NCBI RefSeq assembly: GCF_003967355.1
Contig: NZ_BIFH01000026.1
Location: forward strand, 62,001-126,000
Reading direction: 5' to 3'
DNA from: Embleya hyalina
GTDB lineage: Bacteria > Actinomycetota > Actinomycetes > Streptomycetales > Streptomycetaceae
DNA: 64,000 nt
Shown here: in pieces, positions 41,566-50,249 of the stretch
Layout of the letters: each line of letters opens with the position of its first letter
Position numbering within the stretch: the stretch's first letter is position 1
The notes under the pieces: generated by a model
Database searches by the model: none
Seen by the model: only the letters and a program-made list of their open reading frames with translations
What the model was told of the DNA's origin: nothing
Position numbers and translations under genes: made by a program

Positions 41566-42144
41566 TCAGACCCCGGCGACCGTGCCCGGCGCCCTGCGGC
41601 GCGGGCCCAGGAGCTTGCGGACCACACCGCGCAGGATGCGACCCAGCTCGTCGTCGGGCAGTTCGGGGAAGGCGGCGACGGCGGAGTAGATGCCACCCAT
41701 CGCCACCGCCGTCGACACGCGGTATTCGATCGAGTCGTCGACGTCGTCGAGGACTTCGCGCACCCGCGCGGTGATCGAGGCGAGTCGGGGCTGAATGGCG
41801 GGGTGGCGGCCTATCGCGACGTCCCGGTCGAGGATGACGGCGAGGGTGCGGTACCGGATGAGGAAGTCGACGTAGCCCTCGAACAGCAGGCGTTGGCGAG
41901 CGGTGGTGCCGCGCCTGCTCTCGGCGACCTCCAACACCCGGTCCAGATCGTTCAGGGCCGGGCGCAGCAGGGCGTCGAGCAGTTCGTCCTTGGTCCGGAA
42001 GTGGTAGTACAGGGCCGCCTTGGTCACCCCGACACGGTCGGCGATGGCCTGCAGCGAGGTGCCGGCGAAGCCGTGTTCGCCGAACAGCTCCTCTGCCGCC
42101 AGGAGCACCCGGTCGTAGGTGTCCTCCGGTGCCGGAATCGCCAC
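41566..42144 (-). CDS. TetR-family transcriptional regulator
   Basis: A 192-residue regulator with a textbook helix-turn-helix, DRVLLAAEELFGEHGFAGTSLQAIADRVGVTKAALYYHFRTKDELLDALL, and a helical ligand domain beginning DRVLEVAESRRGTTARQRLLFEGYVDFLIRYRTLAVILDRD. It is immediately upstream of the P450 gene in the same direction and may repress it together with itself. The 240-bp region upstream has TTGTCGATTGGCAAAGG on the minus strand but no clean palindrome. Confidence 0.92.
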   Translation of the reverse strand: MAIPAPEDTYDRVLLAAEELFGEHGFAGTSLQAIADRVGVTKAALYYHFRTKDELLDALLRPALNDLDRVLEVAESRRGTTARQRLLFEGYVDFLIRYRTLAVILDRDVAIGRHPAIQPRLASITARVREVLDDVDDSIEYRVSTAVAMGGIYSAVAAFPELPDDELGRILRGVVRKLLGPRRRAPGTVAGV

Positions 42145-42386
42145 GGGTCCCCCTTCCTGTTGGCCATGAACATACGTCGACCTTTGCCAATCGACAAGGC
42201 TGATGGACCGTCAATTTTCATCCCGGTACGGTTGTTCCCAAGGAATCCGGCTTGCCGCTCGGCCAGGAGCGGACCCGGACGGGCTGACGGTCGGGCCGGG
42301 CCGATGATCACGCCTCGACCGCACCCCGATCACACCGGCCCACCCGAATCGCCCCGCCGCGCGCGAGGCGCCGGTAGGTTGCCGCC

Positions 42387-42971
42387 ATGAGCGACTTCGA
42401 GGCCCGCATCGAGGCCGAGCGGCAGCGATCGGCCGGCCCCACCTCGGCCGCACGTCGACCCGCCGACCGGACCTCGATCGCCGAGCGCGTCGAGGCGCTG
42501 CTGGCCGCGACGGCGGCGGAGTTCGACCGCCGGGGCATCGCGGCACTACCCGTACTCGGCTACCCGCCGCCCGGAATGCGGTCGCGACTCACCGGCCGCC
42601 GGCCGACCGTCGTGGCCCACCGCCGACCGGTCCTGGACCTGTTCTCGCTCGACCACGCGGGTCGTCCGTTCCTGGAGCACGACCCGTTCCCGGCGCGGCG
42701 GATCTGGCTGAGCACGTCGCATCCGGGCCGGGCCAGGACCCTGGAGGCGGCCGTACTGCGCGCCGGTCTGACCCCGGACACCCTGATCCTCGGCGAGGGC
42801 CCGCCCATCCCCCTCGACCCGGAGGAGGCCGCCCGCGACGGCCGACCGGGCGTGCGCTTCGACATCGCGGCCGACGGCTCCCTGCTGGTGTACCCGGCGG
42901 CGGACGCCCCGCCGATCCCGCTCGTCGAAGCGCTGACGGCTGCCGTGACGGGCGGCGGCACGCACCGCTAG
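42387..42971 (+). CDS. hypothetical protein
   Basis: A 194-residue soluble protein with no family I can name. The first 65 residues are charged and helical (DFEARIEAERQRSAG...SIAERVEALLAATAAEFDRRG); the rest alternates strands and loops (RRPTVVAHRRPVLDLFSLDHAGRPFLEHD; ARRIWLSTSHPGRARTLEAAVLRAGLTPDTLILGEGPPIPL). It is convergent with the Nudix gene. Codon bias is typical, so it is a genuine gene. Confidence 0.75.
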   Translation: MSDFEARIEAERQRSAGPTSAARRPADRTSIAERVEALLAATAAEFDRRGIAALPVLGYPPPGMRSRLTGRRPTVVAHRRPVLDLFSLDHAGRPFLEHDPFPARRIWLSTSHPGRARTLEAAVLRAGLTPDTLILGEGPPIPLDPEEAARDGRPGVRFDIAADGSLLVYPAADAPPIPLVEALTAAVTGGGTHR

Positions 42972-42981
42972 CGCGCCCGGT

Positions 42982-43464
42982 TCACTCCACGCCCTCCACG
43001 TACATCCCCCCGCCACCCGCCCGCGCCCGCAGCGCCGCCCGCAGTCGCGCGGCCCGTTCCGCCGGCATCGCCGCCGCGCCCTGATCCGGCGTCAGCAGGT
43101 GCCACGCCCGCAACTCGTCGGCCTGGAGCCGGATTTCCCCGATCCGCTCGGCCGTCAACACGCCCCCGTCGAACAGCCAGCGCACACCGCCGCGATGCTC
43201 GCCCGTCGGCGCCACCCACTGCGCCACGAGCAGGTTCGGCGCACCGTCGAGCACGATCCCCAACTCCTCCCGCACCTCCCGGACGCAGCCCTCCCACGGC
43301 GACTCCCCCGGCTCCAGGATCCCGCCGGGAAACTCCAGCCCGGGTTTGTAGTCCGGCTCGACGAGCAGCACCCGCCCCTCGGCATCGAAGAACAGCGCCC
43401 CCGCGGCGCCGGTGATCCGCACGTCCGCCGCGTCTTCCGCACGCCCATTCGCCTGGTTGTCCAT
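42982..43464 (-). CDS. Nudix hydrolase
   Basis: A 160-residue Nudix protein with the complete box GGILEPGESPWEGCVREVREELGI (G-x5-E-x7-REVxEELG). Residues 14-25 (DVRITGAAGALF) start the fold. It hydrolyses a nucleoside-diphosphate-linked substrate, unspecified. ATG 43464 was chosen as the closest to the fold; an upstream start at 43497 adds 11 residues. Confidence 0.9.
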   Translation of the reverse strand: MDNQANGRAEDAADVRITGAAGALFFDAEGRVLLVEPDYKPGLEFPGGILEPGESPWEGCVREVREELGIVLDGAPNLLVAQWVAPTGEHRGGVRWLFDGGVLTAERIGEIRLQADELRAWHLLTPDQGAAAMPAERAARLRAALRARAGGGGMYVEGVE

Positions 43465-43578
43465 GCCCCGCAGTCTGGTCGAGCCGACCGCGCGCACTCC
43501 GAGCGGGGCGCGTCCCCGCCGCGCGCCTCTGCCGCGCGCTCCGGCACGTGTTCACCCCATCTCCGGGGCGGCGCGTGC

Positions 43579-44145
43579 TCAGTCGCGCGTCGCCAGCCCG
43601 AAGACCACCACGTCGAGCAGCCGGGGCAACCGCTCCGGATCGTCCACTTCACGCTGCTCGTGCGCCCACGCGATCCCGTGCGCGAGGGTGAACAACCCGT
43701 CCGTGTCGATGTCGGCGCGCACCTCCCCCGCCGCCTGCGCGCGGGTGAGCAGGTCGGCGCCGGCCTCGCGCATCGCATGACAGGAGGCGTACAGCTCCGA
43801 GGTCTCGTCGGCGAGCGTGGCCATCAGCGTCGCGCTCATCCCCCGGAACGTACCGGCCCCCTCGATCAGCAACCGCAACCACGTGGCCAGCGCGTCCCGC
43901 GCGCCGTCGGCGTCGCGCAACGCCTCGGCCCGCGCGGTGAGGCCGTCGTACCGATCCCGCACCACCGCCTCGACCAGCGCGTCGCGGGTCGGGAAATGCC
44001 GGTACAGCGTCCCGATCCCGACCCCGGCCCGCCGGGCCAACTCCTCGAGCGACGCGTCGACGCCCCGCTCACCGAACATCACCCGGGCCTCGGCGAGCAG
44101 CCGCTCGTAGTTGCGCCGCGCATCGGCGCGCATCGGCCGGCTCAT
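43579..44145 (-). CDS. TetR-family transcriptional regulator
   Basis: A 188-residue regulator: ADARRNYERLLAEARVMFGERGVDASLEELARRAGVGIGTLYRHFPTRDALVEAVV is the DNA-binding half, of the common 'GIGTLYRHF' subfamily (C-terminal TetR_C_33-like, with LATWLRLLIEGAGTFRGMSATLM). GAGGGAG precedes ATG 44145. It is divergent from the LLM oxidoreductase, and an inverted repeat overlaps that gene's promoter, so the pair is probably a regulator with its target. Confidence 0.9.
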   Translation of the reverse strand: MSRPMRADARRNYERLLAEARVMFGERGVDASLEELARRAGVGIGTLYRHFPTRDALVEAVVRDRYDGLTARAEALRDADGARDALATWLRLLIEGAGTFRGMSATLMATLADETSELYASCHAMREAGADLLTRAQAAGEVRADIDTDGLFTLAHGIAWAHEQREVDDPERLPRLLDVVVFGLATRD

Positions 44146-44173
44146 CGGCACTCCCTCTCGAACGACACCACGA

Positions 44174-44212
44174 TTGTCAAACGGAGCCTGCCTCCATATG
44201 GTGGAAGAGGCA
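44174..44212 (+). promoter_or_regulatory. promoter and operator of the LLM oxidoreductase
   Basis: TTGTCA (44174-44179) and TATGGT (44197-44202) are separated by 17 bp and face the LLM gene at 44326. TGCCTC (44189-44194) and GAGGCA (44207-44212) are perfect inverted arms flanking the -10 box, where the divergent TetR protein would block RNA polymerase. Confidence 0.5.
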
Positions 44213-44325
44213 AACCGGAGGACCCCTCCGGTATGTCGGGCGCAGCCGTGCCCGGCAGGCGGAGCCGTGCCCACGGGACGCCGCCGGCCCCACCCGCACA
44301 CCCCGACGAACCGAAACGGAACCCG

Positions 44326-45240
44326 ATGACGCACGACAAGACCGCCCTCGGGCGACTCGGCCTGTGGACCTTCGCGTTCGACGGTCGACCCGCCGGCGAG
44401 GTACGCGACGCGGCCGCCGAGATCGAGGCCCTCGGCTACGGCGGCCTGTGGATCGGCGAGGGCATCGGCCGCGAGGCCACGACCCATGCCCAACTCCTGC
44501 TGTCGGCGACGCACACGCTCCCGGTCGCCACCGGCATCGCGATCATGTCCGAGCGCACCCCGCGCCTGATGGCCGCCGCCGAGGCCACGCTCAACGAGGC
44601 GTATCCGGGCCGCTTCGTGCTGGGCCTGGGCGGCCACCGCGCCGCCGGGCAGGCGGACATCCCCGGCATGCCCAAGGCGAACACCGCCCCCGCCGTCGCG
44701 GGCGTCGGCGCGTACCTCGACGAGATGGACGCCGCCGTACTCGTCGGCGACCCGCCCGAGCGCCCCACCCGCCGTGTGCTCGCCGCCCTCGGGCCCGGGA
44801 TGCTCGCCCTCGCCGGCCGCCGGACCTGGGGCGCGCACACCTACCTGGTGACGGTGGACCACACCGCGCTCGCCCGGGAGACGATGGGCCCGGACCCGTA
44901 CCTGTCCGTGGCGCTGACCGTGATCCTCTCGCCGACCGCCGACCGGACCCCGGCCCTGGAGGTGGCGCGCGGCTTCGTGGCCGGCTATCGGGCCGCCCGG
45001 CACCAGGTGAACAACCTCCGCCGACTCGGCTTCAGCCGGGCCGAAATCGACGGCGAGGGCACTCGCCTGGTCGACTCCCTGTTCGCGATCGGCGACACCG
45101 AGGCCGTCGCGAAGCGCGTCCGCGAACACCTCGACGCGGGCGCCGACCACGTCTGCCTCCAGGTCCTCACCCCGGACCAGGGCCGCGTCCCGCTCGACGA
45201 ATGGCGCGAACTGGCCGCGTTGGTTCCGGAGTTCACCTGA
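44326..45240 (+). CDS. LLM-class oxidoreductase (TIGR03620-like, probably F420-dependent)
   Basis: A 304-residue luciferase-like enzyme: GLWTFAFDGRPAGEVRDAAAEIEALGYGGLWIGEGIGREATTHAQLLLSATHTLPVATGIAIMSERTPRLMAAAEATLNEAYPGRFVLGLGG. This layout is that of the actinobacterial TIGR03620 group, many of which use F420. The length is normal. The regulator is the divergent TetR gene. Substrate unknown. Confidence 0.9.
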   Translation: MTHDKTALGRLGLWTFAFDGRPAGEVRDAAAEIEALGYGGLWIGEGIGREATTHAQLLLSATHTLPVATGIAIMSERTPRLMAAAEATLNEAYPGRFVLGLGGHRAAGQADIPGMPKANTAPAVAGVGAYLDEMDAAVLVGDPPERPTRRVLAALGPGMLALAGRRTWGAHTYLVTVDHTALARETMGPDPYLSVALTVILSPTADRTPALEVARGFVAGYRAARHQVNNLRRLGFSRAEIDGEGTRLVDSLFAIGDTEAVAKRVREHLDAGADHVCLQVLTPDQGRVPLDEWRELAALVPEFT

Positions 45241-45271
45241 TCAGGACATCCAGGCGCGGGACGGCACACGC

Positions 45272-46474
45272 CTACCGAGGGGCGTAGACCACGTGCTCGA
45301 AGGGCCACCGGGCGGCGAGCCACGCGGACACCTCGTGGTGGAGCGGAGCATCGAGGTCGGCCCGGTCGGCCCGCACCCACGAGCGCACGTCGGTGATCGA
45401 CGGGTCGTCCCGGTCGGGGTAGATGTAGACGCACCCGACGACGTCCTCGACGCCCTCGGCGCTCCCGACGCCCTCGACACCTCGGGCGTCCCCGACCTCC
45501 CCGACCTCCCCGACCTCCCCGACCTCCCCGACAGCGAGCACCGTATAGGTGAAGCCCACCCGCCGAGTGAAGTCGTCCGCGTGTTCGACCAGGTCGCGCA
45601 GGTTGTCCGCCGAGGCCATGCCCTCCGGCGGCGGCCAGTGGCGGCCCGCGAAACCCGGTGTGGCGCGGATGTGGTCGATGCTCGACGTCCACGCGGCGAG
45701 GTCGGCCTCGTTGTGCCGGGCCGCCAGGGGCTCCAAGCGAAAGGACGGTGTGCTCGGCGGCGAGGGGATGACGAAGTCGTCGGGGACGAAGGTGCGCTCG
45801 GCCATGATCGGAGCGTACGACAGGAAGCCGGCCGTCGGGTCCCACTCCTCTCCCGCGTCCCCGATCGCGTCCGCCAACGCCCCGAACCCATACGTGCGTT
45901 CCGGATCCCAATCGGTACTGCGCAACAACCGCTCCCGCATCCCCGCCCACCCCCGTGCCGCGCCCGCCACCACCCAGGCGTCCGGCGCCTGGGCGGTCAG
46001 CCGCAGCGCCGGGCGCAACCACGAGGCGGCCTGCTCGGGCCAGGAGACGACGCTCACCACCTCGCCCGGCCAGGCCGCCGCGAGCGCGTGCGCGGCGGCG
46101 GTGGACGCGCGGTCCCGGCCGTGTCCGATCGCCAGCGTGCGCCGACCGGTCAACTTCCGGAGCAGGTCCGCCAGTTCCGCCTCGGTGTGCGGCGCGGGCG
46201 GGCAGCCCTTCCAGCGGGCGTACTCGGCCGGCAGGCACACCGCGCAGGGCCGGAACCCCGCCGCCACCGCGTCCGCCTCGGTCGCGAAGAAGACCCGGCT
46301 CGCCACGTAGCCCCCGCGCGCGATCGCCCGCAACGCGCTGCGGCAGTCCAGCCGCCCGTACAGCCGGCCGTTCGTGGTCCCGCCCAGGGTGCCGGGGGTC
46401 GCACTGCGGCGGGGCCGCCCGTCCGGCCCGATCAGCGTGTATCCGTCACCCGCGCCGCCGTTCACGTCGCTCAC
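45272..46474 (-). CDS. Ada-type metal-binding domain fused to a GNAT-like domain
   Basis: A 400-residue protein, third in a repair operon. Residues 36-82 read GRLYGRLDCRSALRAIARGGYVASRVFFATEADAVAAGFRPCAVCLP, the Ada zinc/methylphosphotriester module, with Cys44, Cys77 and Cys80; the first Cys of the Ada quartet is missing. Residues 95-230 are an unrecognised alpha/beta domain. Residues 243-400 look like a GNAT acetyltransferase (RLEPLAARHNEADLAAWTSSIDHIRATPGF...TYTVLAV...VVGCVYIYPDRDDPSITDVRSWV), interrupted by GEVGEVGEVGEVG (316-328) from a 9-bp repeat. There is no methyltransferase PCHR. It starts at GTG 46474 within the stop of the preceding gene. Confidence 0.75.
   Translation of the reverse strand: MSDVNGGAGDGYTLIGPDGRPRRSATPGTLGGTTNGRLYGRLDCRSALRAIARGGYVASRVFFATEADAVAAGFRPCAVCLPAEYARWKGCPPAPHTEAELADLLRKLTGRRTLAIGHGRDRASTAAAHALAAAWPGEVVSVVSWPEQAASWLRPALRLTAQAPDAWVVAGAARGWAGMRERLLRSTDWDPERTYGFGALADAIGDAGEEWDPTAGFLSYAPIMAERTFVPDDFVIPSPPSTPSFRLEPLAARHNEADLAAWTSSIDHIRATPGFAGRHWPPPEGMASADNLRDLVEHADDFTRRVGFTYTVLAVGEVGEVGEVGEVGDARGVEGVGSAEGVEDVVGCVYIYPDRDDPSITDVRSWVRADRADLDAPLHHEVSAWLAARWPFEHVVYAPR
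45491..45531. repeat. 9-bp in-frame tandem repeat
   Basis: About 4.5 copies of CTCCCCGAC (plus strand) encode the GEV repeats in the linker of the Ada/GNAT protein. The flanks contain degenerate versions (GCCCTCGAC, GCTCCCGAC), so expansion and decay are both visible. Confidence 0.8.
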
Positions 46475-47187
46475 GCCGCGTCGTGGAAGACGAGGCCCAG
46501 GGTGCGGCGCCGGCCGGAGTGGACCGTGCTGACCCCGTGCCGGATCGGGGCGGCCGACCAGCCCCGGGCCGAGCGGATCGGCCGGTCCCGGGTGGTGAAG
46601 ACCAGCCCGTGCCCCTGCGGCAGGCTGATCGCGGTCCCGCGCGACTGCGCCCGGAACCGCTGTTCGGCCAGCAGGAATTCGCCGCCCGTGTAGTCGACGC
46701 CGGGCGCGTCGAGGCCGATCACCACCTGCAGCGGGAAGACCAGGTCGCCGTACAGGTCGCGGTGCAACGCGTTCCAGTCCCCCGGCCCGTAGCGCAGCAG
46801 GATCGGCGTCGGCCGGGTCTGGCCCGCCGCATGACACATCGTCAGCCACTCGTCCAGGGTGTCCGGCCAGGGCGCGGGCCGGCCCAGCCGCTCCGCCCAC
46901 GCGCGGGCGATCGGCAGCAGGTGCGGGTAGCAGGACGCGCGCAGTGCCGCGATCGGCTCCGGGACGGGTGCGGCGAAGTAGCGGTACTGCCCGGCCCCGA
47001 ACCGGTGTCGGGCCATGTCGATCGTGGCCCGGAACAGTTCGGGTCGGTCGTACAGGTCCGCGATCTCGCGGCAGGCGTCCGGGTCCAGGATCCGGTGGGT
47101 CAGCGCGTGGCCGTGCTCGTCGAGGCGCGCGGCGAGGTCGGTGCCGGTCACCGGTTCGGCGGCGAAGAGGGTGTCCACGGCGTTCAC
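46471..47187 (-). CDS. 2-oxoglutarate-Fe(II) oxygenase (AlkB-like/prolyl-hydroxylase fold)
   Basis: A 238-residue dioxygenase. The facial triad is His142-x-Asp144 (NALHRDLYG) and His217 (IRHGVS), with Arg227/228 in SGRRRTLGLVF binding 2-oxoglutarate. The preceding GDLVFPLQVVIGLD strand and GGEFLLAEQR loop are typical of the 2OG-Fe(II) oxygenases found next to ogt in actinomycetes. It starts at GTG 47187 inside the ogt stop codon and ends in the start of the third gene (GTGA at both joints). Probable role: oxidative removal of alkyl damage from nucleic acid, inferred from context. Confidence 0.85.
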   Translation of the reverse strand: MNAVDTLFAAEPVTGTDLAARLDEHGHALTHRILDPDACREIADLYDRPELFRATIDMARHRFGAGQYRYFAAPVPEPIAALRASCYPHLLPIARAWAERLGRPAPWPDTLDEWLTMCHAAGQTRPTPILLRYGPGDWNALHRDLYGDLVFPLQVVIGLDAPGVDYTGGEFLLAEQRFRAQSRGTAISLPQGHGLVFTTRDRPIRSARGWSAAPIRHGVSTVHSGRRRTLGLVFHDAA

Positions 47188-47693
47188 CCCAGCCGCGCGG
47201 GCAGCGCGCCCTCGTGGTCGAGCAGGTACTCCTTGCGGTCGAGCCCGCCGGCGTAGCCGCGCAGCGCGCCGTCCGCGCCGATCACCCGGTGGCACGGGCG
47301 GATCAGCAGCAGCGGGTTGGCGCCGATCGCGGTCCCCACCGCGCGCACGCCCGCCCGCGAGATGCCCACGTGTCGGGCGATCTCGCCGTACGTGGTCGTG
47401 GTGCCGTACGGGATCTCGTCGACCGCGGCCCAGACCCGCTCCTGGAAGGCCGAGCCGCGCGGGGCCGTCGGGAGGTCGAAGTCGCGCAGTTCGCCGGCGA
47501 AGTAGGCGCCGAGTTGGCGCACCGGCTCGGCGAACACGGTCGCGTCGGCACGCGAGTCGGCGGGCACCCCGGCCCCGCCCTTCTGGCCGGGTACGGACAG
47601 CGAGGACAGCGCGACCGTGCCGTCGGGGCGCTCCTCGCCGATCAGCAGCAGCTCGCCGAGCGGGCTGTCGAGGGTGGTGTGGACGGTCATCAT
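47184..47693 (-). CDS. ogt: methylated-DNA-[protein]-cysteine S-methyltransferase
   Basis: A 169-residue O6-alkylguanine-DNA alkyltransferase, a one-use suicide repair protein. The acceptor is Cys134 in IRPCHRVIG; the helix-turn-helix region is TTTYGEIARHVGISRAGVRAVGTAIGANPLLLI, with the Tyr and Arg-finger residues used for base flipping. The start could be either of two adjacent ATG codons (47693 or 47690) behind AAAGG. It leads a three-gene operon with overlapping stop and start codons; the promoter lies in the gap shared with the divergent acetyltransferase. Confidence 0.95.
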   Translation of the reverse strand: MMTVHTTLDSPLGELLLIGEERPDGTVALSSLSVPGQKGGAGVPADSRADATVFAEPVRQLGAYFAGELRDFDLPTAPRGSAFQERVWAAVDEIPYGTTTTYGEIARHVGISRAGVRAVGTAIGANPLLLIRPCHRVIGADGALRGYAGGLDRKEYLLDHEGALPARLG

Positions 47694-47938
47694 GGCACCT
47701 TTCGCCAAGACCGCGGCGCGGGCCGCGAGTACCGATCCCGATGCGACACCGGGGCTTTCACCACCCACTGTGCGCGATCCGCGGCGCATCGTCCGGCGGG
47801 AATCGGACATGGCGTCGAGGGCCGACGGGACATCGTGCGCGGGCCCGGTCGGGCGGCGCGTGGCGACCCGATCGGGCGGCGTGCGAAAGCCCGCGAATAC
47901 GTTCCCCGACCCGCCGTCGGATCATGCACGATGGTTCG

Positions 47939-48490
47939 ATGATCGAAACCGACCGGCTTTTGCTCCGCCGCTGGCACGACGACGACCTGCCCGCCCTCAC
48001 CGCGATGCACGCCGACCCCGAGGTGATGCGCTACGTCGGCGACGGGCTGCCGCGTACGCCCGAAGAGAGCGCCGCGGCCCTGTCCGGCTACGAACGCGAC
48101 TGGGAGGCACGCGGGTTCGGCCTGTTCGCGATCGAACTGCGCACACCCGACCCGGGCCCGGTCGGCACGGTCGTCGGCTGGGCCGGCCTGGCCGTACCGG
48201 AGTTCCTGCCGGAGATCCTGCCCGCCGTCGAGATCGGCTGGCGGCTGGCCCGGCCGTACTGGGGTCACGGCATCGCCACCGAGGCCGCCGTCGAGGTGCT
48301 GCGCTTCGCGTTCGAGTACGCCCGCGTCCCGCGCCTGGTGAGCGTATGCCACGTCGACAACGCCGCCTCGGCCAACGTCATGACGAAACTCGGCATGACC
48401 GAGGAGCGCCGCACCGTGGTCCCGGGCCGCGACAAACCGGTCGTGGTCACCGAACTCTCCCGGGGTCGCTACCTCCGCGGCCGGGCCTGA
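47939..48490 (+). CDS. GNAT-family acetyltransferase (RimJ/RimL type)
   Basis: A 183-residue acetyltransferase starting MIETDRLLLRRWHDDDLPALTAMHADPEVMRYVGDG, the standard RimJ/RimL opening. The acetyl-CoA loop is RPYWGHGIATEAAVEVLRFAFE (Y-W-G-x-G-x-A) and SVCHVDNAASANVMTKLGM closes the fold. A start five codons upstream at 47924 is possible. It is divergent from ogt; a functional tie is not shown. Confidence 0.88.
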   Translation: MIETDRLLLRRWHDDDLPALTAMHADPEVMRYVGDGLPRTPEESAAALSGYERDWEARGFGLFAIELRTPDPGPVGTVVGWAGLAVPEFLPEILPAVEIGWRLARPYWGHGIATEAAVEVLRFAFEYARVPRLVSVCHVDNAASANVMTKLGMTEERRTVVPGRDKPVVVTELSRGRYLRGRA

Positions 48491-48610
48491 CCGCCCACCG
48501 CGTGCCGCTCGCATCCTCCCGCGCGTCGATGCTCTACTGATGCGCGGCTCCGGCCGCCCCCCGGTCCGGTCCGATCCGATACGAGTGCGCACAACAGGGA
48601 GAGTGGCGTC

Positions 48611-49822
48611 GTGGGTTCTGCTTCGGGTATGCCGCGCTGGGGTCGGACCGTGCCGGCCCTGGCCGGGGCCGCGGCCGGGGCGGTGTGGCTCTGGCGACAT
48701 CAGGGCGATCTGATGCTGCGGCGTCCGGTGAACGAGTGGACCTTCACCCACATGAACGCGCTGATGCCCAAGACCGTCGTCCCGCGTGCCGCGACGCCGT
48801 CCCCGTGGCCGGAGCGGGCGGAGTCGATCGAGGCGACCTACACCCTCGACCGGGTCGAGCGCCCGCTCGCGGACCTGCACGCGCGCACCTTCACCACGTC
48901 GTTCCTGGTGCTGCATCGCGGGGCGATCGTGCACGAGAGCTACGCGGGCCGCTGCGCCGGGCCGGGCGTGCGCTTCCAGGCTTTCTCGTTGACCAAGTCG
49001 GTGACGTCGATCCTGGTCGGCATCGCGCTGGCCGAGGGCGCGATCACGAGTCTGCACGACCCGGTCGCGACCTACTGCCCGGACCTGGCCGGGACCGCGT
49101 TCGAGGGGCCCACCGTCGAGCAGGTGTCGGACATGTGCAGCGGCGTGGGCGCGGTCGAGGACTGGACCGTCCCGGAGAGCGCGATCAACCGCTTCGAGCG
49201 CGCGGTCACCGGCGGCGGATCGATCCTGGACGTGATCCGCTCGCTGCCCCGGATGAGCCCGCCGGGCACCGCGTTCAACTACTCGACGATCGACTCGCAG
49301 GTGCTGGGGTGGGTCCTGGAGGGCGCGACGGGAATGCCGATCGCGGAGTACGCCGCGAGCCGCCTGTGGTCCCGGATCGGCACCGAGGACGACGCGTACT
49401 ACTTCCTCACCCGGGGCCGCCCGCGCACCGCGCTCGGCGGCGGCTCGCTCAACGCGAGCACCCGCGACCTGGCCCGGATCGGCCTGCTGATGGCCCGCGA
49501 CGGCGAGTGGGCGGGCGAGCGGATCGTGCCGAAGGAGTGGGTGGCGCGCAGCCGCGGCCGCGACGTCCCCCACATCGCGGTCGGCGCACTCGGCCCGAGC
49601 GGCCGACCGCATTACGGCTATTCGAGCCAGTGGTGGACCCTCGGCGGCGCACGGCGCGCCTTCACCGGCATCGGTGTCTTCGGCCAATACCTCTACGTGG
49701 ACCCCGAAGCCGACGTCGTCATCGTCAAGACCAGCGCCTGGCCCACCGCCGACGACGAGTGCCTGGACCGGGAGACCATCACCGCGTTGCGGGCGTTGGC
49801 GGACCACCTGAACCGGGGCTGA
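48611..49822 (+). CDS. serine hydrolase, beta-lactamase/class C PBP fold
   Basis: A 403-residue hydrolase. Residues 13-28 are a membrane anchor or uncleaved signal (VPALAGAAAGAVWLWR). The active-site S-x-x-K is Ser126-Leu-Thr-Lys129 in FQAFSLTKSVTSILVG, followed by the Y-x-T/S variant FNYSTID for the general base. Similar proteins include esterases and 6-aminohexanoate-dimer hydrolase (nylonase-like); the sequence order FTTSFLVLHRGAIVHESYAGR matches that subgroup. GTG 48611 follows a GGGAGAG site. Confidence 0.88.
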   Translation: MGSASGMPRWGRTVPALAGAAAGAVWLWRHQGDLMLRRPVNEWTFTHMNALMPKTVVPRAATPSPWPERAESIEATYTLDRVERPLADLHARTFTTSFLVLHRGAIVHESYAGRCAGPGVRFQAFSLTKSVTSILVGIALAEGAITSLHDPVATYCPDLAGTAFEGPTVEQVSDMCSGVGAVEDWTVPESAINRFERAVTGGGSILDVIRSLPRMSPPGTAFNYSTIDSQVLGWVLEGATGMPIAEYAASRLWSRIGTEDDAYYFLTRGRPRTALGGGSLNASTRDLARIGLLMARDGEWAGERIVPKEWVARSRGRDVPHIAVGALGPSGRPHYGYSSQWWTLGGARRAFTGIGVFGQYLYVDPEADVVIVKTSAWPTADDECLDRETITALRALADHLNRG

Positions 49823-49838
49823 ATCCGGGCCCGGGCCG

Positions 49839-50174
49839 TCAGCCGGAGACGCAGAACTCGTTGCCGTCCGGATCCCGCATGGTGGTCCAGGTCAGCCCGG
49901 GCGCACTGCGATCCCCCACCACCGTGGCGCCGAGCCCGACCAGCCGGTCGACCGCCGCGACGCGGTCGGGGGCGGAGAAGTCGATGTGCAGCCGGTTCTT
50001 GCCGACCCTCGGCTCCGGCACCTTCTGGAAGCCGAGGACCAGCGGCTCGGCCGCGACCATGACGAACTCGCCGAAGTCCTGGGCGATCTCCACGCCCAGC
50101 GCGTCCGCCCACCAGGCGGCGAGCCGGCCCGCGTCGGCGCAGTCGATCGTGATCATGTGCGGTGTCAGTTCCAT
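49839..50174 (-). CDS. VOC-family protein
   Basis: A 111-residue vicinal oxygen chelate protein: ITIDCADAGRLAAWWADALGVE at the start, GKNRLHIDFSAPDRVAAVDRLVGLGATVV in the second half and DPDGNEFCVSG at the end. It resembles half of the tandem VOC protein at 16362-17093. Possibly an independent binding protein; substrate unknown. Confidence 0.85.
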   Translation of the reverse strand: MELTPHMITIDCADAGRLAAWWADALGVEIAQDFGEFVMVAAEPLVLGFQKVPEPRVGKNRLHIDFSAPDRVAAVDRLVGLGATVVGDRSAPGLTWTTMRDPDGNEFCVSG

Positions 50175-50249
50175 GCGCGCACGATATGAGCCCGGGCCGA
50201 CATCGCGGGCGGACATCCGCTGCCCGGAGTGTCGCAGCCCGCGCCGACA

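Noticed and set aside
45491-45531. CRISPR-like repeats
   Set aside because: Contiguous 9-bp in-frame units without spacers, inside a coding sequence; no cas genes in the window.
47690-49807. 705-codon minus-strand frame opposite the acetyltransferase and serine hydrolase
   Set aside because: Low-complexity translation; the opposite strand has complete active-site motifs.
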